Origin: Pelecanus crispus | Lineage: Eukaryota; Chordata; Aves; Pelecaniformes; Pelecanidae | Direction: 5' to 3' | Assembly: GCF_030463565.1 (NCBI RefSeq) | Contig: NC_134656.1 | Coordinates: 935,001 to 999,000, forward strand | DNA: 64,000 nt | Shown: piece by piece, positions 57,401 to 64,000 of the stretch | Numbering within the stretch: the first letter of the stretch is position 1 | How the letters are laid out: each line of letters opens with the position of its first letter | Translations under genes and position numbers: made by a program | The notes under the pieces: generated by a model | Databases searched by the model: none | The model's input: only the letters and a program-made list of their open reading frames with translations | Told to the model about the DNA's origin: nothing

Positions 57401-60288
57401 AGATCTGGCTGTCCTGAGCACATTTATAAACTAATATAAATTATAAATTACTTTCATAAAGCTTTCCCCTTACCAGTTCTCTTAAAAATTAATCAAACAG
57501 GAAAACAAAGGATCCCACACATAAAAAAGTCCTGCTTCTTACCTACCAGGACTGGAAGGACAGAAGTGCCTTTCTGCTCTGAATAGTACCTAAATAGTGA
57601 CTAAGTACCTGTGAAAATGCATGGAGTAGATTAGATAAGGTAACTTTTACTGGGGAAAAGTGTCTGATTTCACTAATACATATTCAAGAATTTATCAGGA
57701 GCAAATCGCCTAAAAAAACATTGAGGCCGTAGAAGAATTACCTAGGTGTATGCACATGCATTCACACATACACACATATATAGATGAAGTTTAACTCAGT
57801 AAGATGAAAAAATTTGAGTCATTCCCGTCTCTTCCTACTTCTCTTGGCTATTAAACAAATCTCAACACATTTCATTTGTCATCACAAAAATCTCTAATTA
57901 AATGTATCTGACATCAAACCCTGCAGGGCACCCACATAATTCATAAAAACAAATTGTCTTGCTCATGGGAAACTTTGAACATCGCTGGACTTCACTCTGA
58001 TCTCTTTACACTGTTATTAAATTAGGACTAATTCCAGTGGAGTTATACAAGTGTGGAATTAGGATTGAAACCATTTTACTTTGAACCATACGGCCTGTTC
58101 CGTGTATGTCCAACGCACGGGGCATGTGATGTACATAGCTTTTTGAAAAATGAGCTAAAGGATTCCAGTAGCCCTCTCTTGTGACGTAGGATACGAGGAC
58201 TGTTCCCGTGGAGTCCCCCAGGCCTTTTAAAACAAAGGTTTTCTTTCTTTTCCAGTTAGCTTAAAAAAAAGGGGAGTTGGTTTCTTGGGCTCAAGCTCTT
58301 ACCTGTTGCAGTTGCACAAACTCACAGCAAATTTGTGGCTGCTGATGGGATTATTCCAGATTTACATCAGGATGGTTTCAGGCAGAATCTAAGCACCAAA
58401 GATCACCTGCCTCCCTCTTCCTCCCCATGTGAGGACGCTGAGCTGCTTCTGTTGAGCCTCATTCATTTCCGCAGCGCTGAACTATTAAGTGGGGGATGGC
58501 AGGAGAGCAACATATCATCCTCAGAGGTCTGAAGGACTCGCCTCATCCACGCCCGTGCTCCAAGGAAAGAGCAGCTCTATCTTTGTTATGCATAGCAAAT
58601 GCTTTCCTAAACTCTCCATAAAGACTCGAACACAGGTGACCCCAGCCAGCCTGGGGAGGTGGCAGATGTTGTTCCCGGGAGCTGTTTCCCCTTTCACCGC
58701 AGAATCAGACTGTGAGAAGCACCCCTTGTCCTGGGATTTTAGCATCTTTTTCATCATGAGATAGCAACCTTGCACTGTAGAATAATGGGTTATTTTGGGT
58801 GTTTAATATATAGAGGGCATAGAAGTGCTCTTAATTCATCTATAGGTCGAAGCGTGACAGAGAGCAGCGACATACAGCCATGAGAAAAGAAGGGAGGAAT
58901 TAGTTTACAGGGTTCCTAAAAGCTTTGCACCTTCATATTTGCGCGAGCCGACGGCCTGAGTAGCTCTGGCCACCCTTTCCTGCATCCGCAGGCGGGAATG
59001 TTTCAGCTGCCCAGGGATGAATTAGAGGGACCTGGAAAAAAATCACTGTATTTCCATGGACCCTAAGTAGGCCTTTGATACAGAAGATTTGCAAAACCTA
59101 TGTGGTGTTTAAGTCGGTTACAGCGAGGTTTTGGGTCAGGTCATTTCTTAATCAGACATGATGGATCTGATATTTCCAGAGGTGTGAAGCGTCTTCAGGT
59201 CTGCTGAGTTTCACTGGGATTTTTTGATATTCAGCATTTCTGGAAAGCAGGCCCATTATGTTTGGGTTGATGGGTTTTCTAAGGTGCTGTAAAACATTTT
59301 GTGAAGGCTCTTTTTTCAAGGGGCTGTGTCAGAGGTTCCTGTGAAACCAGCGACCCCAGAAAATGCAAGCCAGCCAGGGAGATTCAGACAGGAATGGAAA
59401 CCTCCCGCCATCGGTTCACCTTCAGCTCCTGGAAGTCCTTCTTCCCCATCCATTGTTGCTTAAGCTCACTTTCCAGATGATGGCAGAGCTGACAAATCTT
59501 TGAGAATTCAGAAAAATCATTGAGAATTTGCTTTATGGGGTCTTTCCTGGTCTGGCTAGACAAAATGATCTGCAGGAGTGGTCTGAATCTGGAGTGGTCT
59601 CTAGAGCTCAATATGATGCAGCCAGAGGAATCAACAGGAACAGTTTAAATTAAAGATTTTTAAAATTAAGTTTGTGTTTTAATGAGGATGTTAAAAATAA
59701 TCTTCATCACCAGATAGAGATACTTAATAAGTTGCCTTAATGTTAACTCCTACCTGAGGGAATCCCAGCAAAATTGGCAAGACTTTGCAATGCTAAAGAA
59801 AGCTGCAAATATATTCTTGTTCATCAACCTCTGCATAAATCCCATTTGCATGGAAGTGCTTCTGAGGCATCGGCAAGACTCCGTTTCTTCCTCTGCTACA
59901 TTCTAGTTTGGTAGACTGAAAAATTATATATTATGTGTAGTCTTTTCCGCAGGTGACAGCAATGCTTTTTTTTTTTTTTTTTGCAGAACAGCATCTGTTC
60001 TGTAATTATGCTCTTGGTGGGGTCGTGTTCTTATAGGAACCTTAGCTCAGCGGGCACCAGCTCTCGCCAGGGATTTGAAGTGCTTCTAAATGCATATGTT
60101 TAACAATTATGAGAACACATCACGGGTTTGTGCTTATACATCCCTGTATCTAAATCAAGTTTTTCCTCTGTTCTTCAGAGAGCGAACCACCTTCCTCTTT
60201 GGTTTCTGGGATCATTGACTACAACATGCCCCTCACCTCTACTTACCTGAAGCAAATGAAGCTGCGGGTGATGAATTCACAGGAACAG
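33124..60288 (+). CDS. NOL4L: Nucleolar protein 4-like (NOL4L), 5' part, four coding exons, continues past the window
   Basis: Exons at 33124-33433, 51852-52007, 55712-55823 and 60179-60288 encode the conserved N-terminal half of the NOL4/NOL4L family. Diagnostic segments are [109 protein letters not shown], and [20 protein letters not shown]. After correcting exon 1, these exons give about 229 residues. The remaining exons, which in this family encode the C-terminal nuclear half, are not in the window. The biochemical function is unknown; the protein is nuclear, and the human gene (formerly C20orf112) is a fusion partner of PAX5 and RUNX1 in leukaemia. The paralogue NOL4 was distinguished by synteny with COMMD7 and by details such as [15 protein letters not shown]. 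Exon 1 contains apparent indels (see its entry). Confidence 0.93.
33936..33958. repeat. (CA)n microsatellite
   Basis: About eleven CA dinucleotides in the NOL4L CpG island, 0.5 kb into intron 1. A shorter CA run recurs at 34620-34638. Confidence 0.9.
34699..34723. repeat. T25 homopolymer followed by CTG repeat
   Basis: A run of 25 T, followed by a CCCTCCC-rich pyrimidine tract and five CTG units at about 34760-34776. It marks the right edge of the NOL4L CpG island. No adjoining retroelement body was recognised on either side. Confidence 0.85.
36882..36901. repeat. (GAG)n triplet repeat
   Basis: About six GAG/AGG units in NOL4L intron 1. Confidence 0.85.
46480..47545 (+). mobile_element. CR1 LINE, 5'-truncated, degenerate reverse-transcriptase ORF and intact 3' tail
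   Basis: The translated sequence contains reverse-transcriptase motifs of the CR1 ORF2 C-terminal region: an FIDDLD-like segment near 46577, then FADDT followed by a TAG stop at about 46637. Further on are [36 protein letters not shown], and [21 protein letters not shown] frameshift falls near 46860, where the VLVDS frame runs into a TGA. The element ends at about 47545 with the CR1 tail (attctatgattct), as in avian copies. Only about the last kilobase of the roughly 4.5-kb element is present, the usual result of incomplete reverse transcription. It lies in sense orientation in NOL4L intron 1. It is inactive. Confidence 0.95.
46497..47235 (+). pseudogene. Broken CR1 ORF2 (reverse transcriptase) fragment
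   Basis: This is the decayed coding part of the CR1 element. It covers the end of the palm domain with the second catalytic Asp pair (FADD), the thumb-like region and the C-terminus. One in-frame stop follows FADDT, and at least one frameshift falls near 46860 between the LGVLVD and NMSQQCAQ segments. The endonuclease and N-terminal reverse transcriptase are missing because of 5' truncation. No protein is expected. Confidence 0.88.
48736..48744 (+). promoter_or_regulatory. TATA box TATAAATAG in the intronic CpG island
   Basis: A canonical TATA element flanked by GC-rich DNA (ctcggc upstream, cgcccg downstream), which is the usual core-promoter arrangement. Expected initiation is around 48765-48770. 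It is the only canonical TATA element seen within the CpG islands here. Confidence 0.5.
48761..48806. repeat. 23-bp direct duplication next to the TATA box
   Basis: Two exact 23-bp copies beginning cagcgggaggtggcgg lie side by side, with the beginning of a third (cagcgggg) after them. Confidence 0.85.
50874..50932. repeat. TA-rich alternating purine-pyrimidine tract
   Basis: A run of ta, tg and ca dinucleotides (tatatatatgtatgtatatg and similar) in NOL4L intron 1. An ordinary low-complexity microsatellite. Confidence 0.85.
51852..52007 (+). CDS. NOL4L: NOL4L coding exon 2
   Basis: A 156-bp, phase 0/0 exon between a tgttgtag acceptor and a gtgaga donor. Its 52 codons include [32 protein letters not shown], and [11 protein letters not shown]. 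The [15 protein letters not shown] block is among the most conserved in the NOL4/NOL4L family. No disruptions. Confidence 0.95.
52008..55711 (+). other. NOL4L: NOL4L intron 2 (3.7 kb)
   Basis: The intron is GC-rich to about 54 kb and then AT-richer. Apart from a possible old retroelement tail near 54.8-54.9 kb, only unique sequence was seen. A G-run at 53210-53218 and overlapping frames in GC-rich sequence look like chance. Confidence 0.8.
54790..54925 (+). mobile_element. Possible ancient CR1-like retroelement 3' end
   Basis: The string around 54870-54925 (gtcagactccatgagctgat, then ggtctcttctggccttaaag) resembles the region just before the 3' end of old amniote CR1/L3-type LINEs, where a phrase of the type gat-ggtctcttctggcctt is common. 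The terminal octamer repeat is not preserved. The call rests on this short similarity alone. Confidence 0.3.
55712..55823 (+). CDS. NOL4L: NOL4L coding exon 3
   Basis: A 112-bp exon after a gttttcccag acceptor, ending one base into a codon at a gtaaac donor. It encodes [29 protein letters not shown] and NSNGLEPK. The Cys-rich SCTECQKRM motif is a family hallmark. It enters phase 0 and leaves phase 1. No disruptions. Confidence 0.95.
55824..60178 (+). other. NOL4L: NOL4L intron 3 (4.4 kb)
   Basis: AT-rich unique sequence, with a T-run at 59967-59982. A 176-codon antisense frame occupies 55953-56483. No exon or identifiable transposon was recognised. Confidence 0.8.
60179..60288 (+). CDS. NOL4L: NOL4L coding exon 4, last one in the window
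   Basis: A 110-bp exon following a ctgttcttcag acceptor. It completes a Glu codon and encodes [11 protein letters not shown], then [19 protein letters not shown] and VMNSQEQ, before a gtgagt donor in phase 0. The acceptor choice is fixed by phase: the AG two bases further on would break the frame. Confidence 0.95.
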
Positions 60289-63200
60289 GTGAGTCGCGCT
60301 CCGGGCGCAGGGCAGCGCGAGGTGCGGAGCGTGTTGCTGAAGGGGTGAGGGGCGTGACTGGTGCTTGGCACATCGATTTTTGGAGGATGCTTTTGGAAGT
60401 GGCCGATTTGTCCAGGTGGGTCAGGCTCTGACCAAGTACAGCGAGCGTTGGTGCCTGGAAGCTGGGAGGGCGGCGCGCCTCCGATCTGCTTGGCAGAAAG
60501 CAAACAGGGCTACTTCAGCATCGTGTCAGTGGAGAGCAGCAGAGACGGAGTTGATGCAGTTATTGCTTATAACAGTCTGCTTGTTCTTTAGACGTACAGT
60601 TCTTCTAAGAAATTGTCTTAAAAATAAATATGGCACATAGGAATTTGTTTCTTCACCTCCTCCTAATTGCCTGGGAGCTGTAGCAGATGGGGTCTAAAAC
60701 CCAGACCCTGCTTCAGTTGCTCCGGTGCTCTCTTAAACTGATTGGTGACTCGAGGAAGTTCAACCGCAGCCACTCCGCTCTCGTGTCAAAGTGGGAGAAG
60801 GCTCAGTTGTTTGATGAGAGTGCTAAGCCACTGGATTTTGATTTGGGAATGGATGGGGCAGACTGCCACAGGATATACCCAGGCTGTGCAATCTTCTGAA
60901 GTTCTGCAGCTGCAGAATTAGCTATGGGAACCTCTGTGCACCATGGAAACAGTCTATAAAAAGAAAAGTATGTTTTACTTGCTCCCCACAATCTGCACTG
61001 GAAGCCAGTGCTGGATTTTCTTTCCAGCACACTGAAACCTGAATCTGATCTCATACATTACCGCCAGTTGCAAGAAATGAAAGAGTTTGCATTGTGCAGT
61101 GGTGGAAAACATTGCTGATGGCTTGCACCGTGAAGTTGCACCAAATGGGTTCTTTTATCTAGTGGCACCCTAAAGGGACATTGGTTAGAGCATCCATTGC
61201 CAGGGTGTAAAATGCCAGATGTGGGTTTGCTGTCAGGAGCTGGAGAGATACTGAGCTCTTCCATCGCTTCAGCAGTGCAACCTTCTTGCTGGAGGACAAA
61301 ATGGCATCTGACAGCAAGCGCTTCTGTGTTTTGGAGCTTTTTTTCCTTTGCTCGTGTTGGACGCTTGAGTGGGCTTACGGTTTTGTTTGCAATAGGTTAT
61401 GTTACAGCTTTTGAAACGTGAAAGGCTGCGATGTGCCAGGTTTTGCGCTTGGGCTGGGTCGGGTGGTAGAACTATGGACAGCTCTGGGGGGCGGCTGGGC
61501 TGGGCTGGGCTGGGCTGGGCTGGGTTGGGTTGGGTTGGTTGGGTTGGGTTTGGCTGGGCTGGGCTGGGCTGGGCTGGGTTGGGTTGGGTTGGGTTTGGCT
61601 GAACTGGGCTGGGTTGGGTTGGGTTGGGCTGAGCTGGGCTGGGCTGGGCTGGGCTGGGTTGGGTTTGGTTGAACTGGGCTGGGTTGGGTTGGGTTGGGCT
61701 GGACTGGGCTTGGCTGGGTTGGGCTGGGCTGGGCTAGGGACATGGAGTGAACGGATGCGCCGCTTCGTGGCGTCTGATGGCTGCTTCAGGACCACTTTTG
61801 GATAAATAGGATCGAAAGCTGACATATTCCGACTGCCTTTGGCTTGTGCAGAGTGTTTGCTGGGTCTCGGTGCAACTCCTAGCAGAGAGGCGTTGAGATT
61901 GCAGACCCTGCCGTTGTCCGTACCGTTGACTACCAACCTGTTCTTCACCAAGGTTAAGGACTTGGTGGCCCATGAAGGCTAACCGTACTTTTCAGCACTT
62001 GAGGCGGTTCTTTCAAGTTAAGTTTGATGTATACAAAAGGATGGTCTGGGAGGTTTGTCTAGTTACCATTTATGCGTTTTCTACCAATTTGTCTTGGCTC
62101 CGAAGCTCTGTTCAAGAGAATTGTGTTATGAAGCTTTGTTAAACTCCTGTACCCAGTTTCTACAGGTAGAAAACTAGAATTGCAGTTTGCTCTTATTTTC
62201 ATAATAAAAAACACCCTGGAAGCTGGCAGACTTTAGTACTGAATCTGGAGTTTTGAAGCTGCACACTTAGGGATGCTTGTTTTGAAAACTTTGGTTGGTA
62301 ATTTAGAGATTTGAGAGGTTTATACCCTGAATTTTGGTTTAGCAGGTTGCACTGGAGCTATCGCTAGATGGACAGATATAACGTGCTGCTAACACAAATA
62401 CTCTTGAGGCTCGCTAAGATCGGAATAGAAGCATATTGTCATACGGGAACAAAAAAGGGACCAGCTGAGGCAACCAGCAGTTGTTGGTTTAGATCATAAA
62501 TCAAACAGCTTGATGTTATTCCCTGCCTCTAAAGTTTTTCTTTTCCTGAGCTTTCATCGGTATGTTGCAGTGCAGCTTTCTAAGCTTCTCAAGGTGTAGC
62601 AGCCAAGGGAAAAAACTATTTGGAAGAAGTAAAATTTGCTGTTCAGTGTATTACTTAAAACTGATTCCTGAGAGCAAAATAACAAAAGATCAGTCTTATT
62701 GCTCAGAATTCTGAAGCAACAAAGCTTTCCATCAGATCTGTAGGTAACGACAGGCTGGAGAGGATACAGGTGGTTGGACCTGGTGGAGAAAATCCAGCGG
62801 GACTTGGGTGCCGTCCGTTCCGAGATACGTGCCACTCCCCGGCTTCCCCTGGGGAAACACGTGCCACGCTCCTAACGCAGCTGTGGCTGTACCCGAGGTT
62901 CTAAACGCTGAAGACTACATGAAGAAAATGTGTGTAATAATGTCAATACCAGGCTTCAATTCCCTCCACCAAGCATTCCCCTGGTCTTTTTTTTCCCTTC
63001 TCCATACTTTGCACTGGAAACACGACAGTACCGTCCTTTTTTCCTGGAGGATCCTGGCAGTCTTTGTGGAGCACGGGCTGTGAAACAGGGGCTGCTGCTC
63101 TGCCTTTCCCCAGGGAGGGAGCTTTAGGGTTAGGGAGTTGCAGCTGTTGGGGTTCCAGGTGATTACAAGCTGCAAAAGTTCTCTAAAGATGACAGAAAGA

Positions 63201-64000
63201 GTTCTGACTTTGCTACAGATGCAGAAGAGGAAGAAAATACAACCTGCTTTTAAAGTTTGTTTGCACTACACAAATAAACACTGCACGGTTTTTATATTTA
63301 TATACATTTACAAAACGATATGGGTTCCTCTCTAGCTCAGCTTTGCTGCCGTGCCACCTTACCACCTTGCACTCACTAACATTTGATGGTGATAACAGAA
63401 ATAAATTAAGCAACGGACTTGTGTTTGACTTGGCTTTTGCCAAAAGCAATTATGTGCATGCAGCAGCACCAGGAGGAACTTGCTTCACTTGGGGTAACAA
63501 TGAATGAATTTATGCCAAAGTGGCCTTTTAACTTCATTATTCAGGGAAAAAAAGTGTGCGTGTAACTGTAATTTATTAGTGCCGTTGAGCACGTCAGTAT
63601 TAGGGCAGCAGTGTCTTCACAAGGAAGCACAGCCAGGAGAACCTTAGAGAAAGCATTTTATCTCTGCTTAGGGACAAAAAACAGTCAGGAGAGGAGCTCT
63701 TTACATGGTTGCTCACAAAATGAAGAGTTCCTGCAGAATACATTTCAATATATTTCTTGGAGTCAGTACATTTATTCTGGCGTGACGGAAAACAACTGTG
63801 ACCCCTGTTGCTTAAATTGGGTTCACTAGAACACGCAGGAGCTCTTGGGGTGTGACTCTTCCCTCATTCCCATGTTATGCCAATTCTCACACGTGTGAGA
63901 AAAATCAGGCCCCTTACCCTTTCCACAGAGCGCCGAATTAGCCACATTTCGGGGTATCTACTGAGGCATTAAAGCGTCTCTGAACTTCTGACCTTCCCAA
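60289..64000 (+). other. NOL4L: NOL4L intron 4, truncated by the window edge
   Basis: The donor gtgagt opens an intron that runs past the right edge. No sequence matching the next expected family exon was recognised in the remaining 3.7 kb. The only structured feature is the G-rich pentamer array at 61.5-61.7 kb. Confidence 0.75.
61493..61737 (+). repeat. (GGGCT/GGGTT)n pentamer array, G-rich on the sense strand
   Basis: About 49 pentamers of gggct, gggtt, gggtg and occasional gagct or gaact form an uninterrupted 245-bp array. It lies on the coding strand of NOL4L intron 4. Runs of three G every five bases give very high G-quadruplex potential. Apparent Trp/Gly-rich frames on the + strand and Gln/Pro-rich frames on the - strand are translations of the repeat. 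Confidence 0.96.

Noticed and set aside
61493-61737. Interstitial telomeric repeat
   Set aside because: The unit is a pentamer gggct/gggtt, not the vertebrate hexamer ttaggg.
61402-61951. Gln/Pro-rich and Trp/Gly-rich proteins over the pentamer array
   Set aside because: They are translations of GGGCT/GGGTT repeats, open in several frames on both strands.
62808-63835. Further NOL4L exons or another gene near the right edge
   Set aside because: The short frames at 62.8-63.8 kb match no part of the NOL4 family I recognise and lack a consistent splice phase.
1-64000. tRNA, rRNA, snoRNA or microRNA genes
   Set aside because: No cloverleaf, rRNA segment or convincing box C/D or H/ACA arrangement was noticed by eye. 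A covariance-model scan would be needed to exclude small RNAs.

Overview
This is a window of vertebrate nuclear DNA, almost certainly from a bird. The evidence is two split genes with GT-AG introns, a CR1 LINE fragment carrying the avian 3' tail, CpG islands, and several GC-rich minisatellites of the kind found on small avian chromosomes. There is no sign of bacterial, viral or organellar organisation. Most long open reading frames here are artefacts of GC-rich or tandem-repeat sequence.

Layout. (1) 150-6400: COMMD7 on the + strand. It has nine coding exons, is complete, and encodes 200 residues; a poly(A) signal lies 260 bp past the stop. A 50-bp minisatellite sits in its intron 1 and an 18-bp repeat lies upstream of its start codon. 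(2) 6400-31900: about 25 kb between genes with no supportable protein-coding exon. It holds a 1.9-kb GC-rich minisatellite (11.7-13.6 kb), an orphan CpG island (16.3-17.7 kb), a 22-bp minisatellite of about 40 copies (24.4-25.3 kb) and a 2.5-kb minisatellite rich in CACGTG boxes (29.4-31.9 kb). (3) 31900-64000: the 5' half of NOL4L on the + strand. It has a CpG-island first exon at 33.1-33.4 kb, an 18.4-kb intron 1, and exons at 51.9, 55.7 and 60.2 kb. The rest of the gene lies beyond the right edge. Intron 1 contains a CR1 fragment (46.5-47.5 kb) and a second CpG island with a TATA box (47.6-49.0 kb). Intron 4 contains a G-rich pentamer array (61.5-61.7 kb).

The gene order COMMD7 then NOL4L, both on one strand, matches human chromosome 20q11 (recalled, not searched), where DNMT3B lies on the other side of COMMD7. 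The two genes have unrelated known roles. COMMD7 belongs to the Commander endosomal-recycling and NF-kB network. NOL4L is a poorly understood nuclear protein related to NOL4. Nothing here indicates joint function.

Most notable observations: NOL4L exon 1 as written cannot be translated in one frame and needs three single-base corrections, two of them in homopolymers. About 0.6 kb upstream is a near-perfect 103-bp palindrome whose arms differ only in homopolymer length. Both suggest sequence error, or an unstable locus, at this promoter. I found no convincing new biological system.
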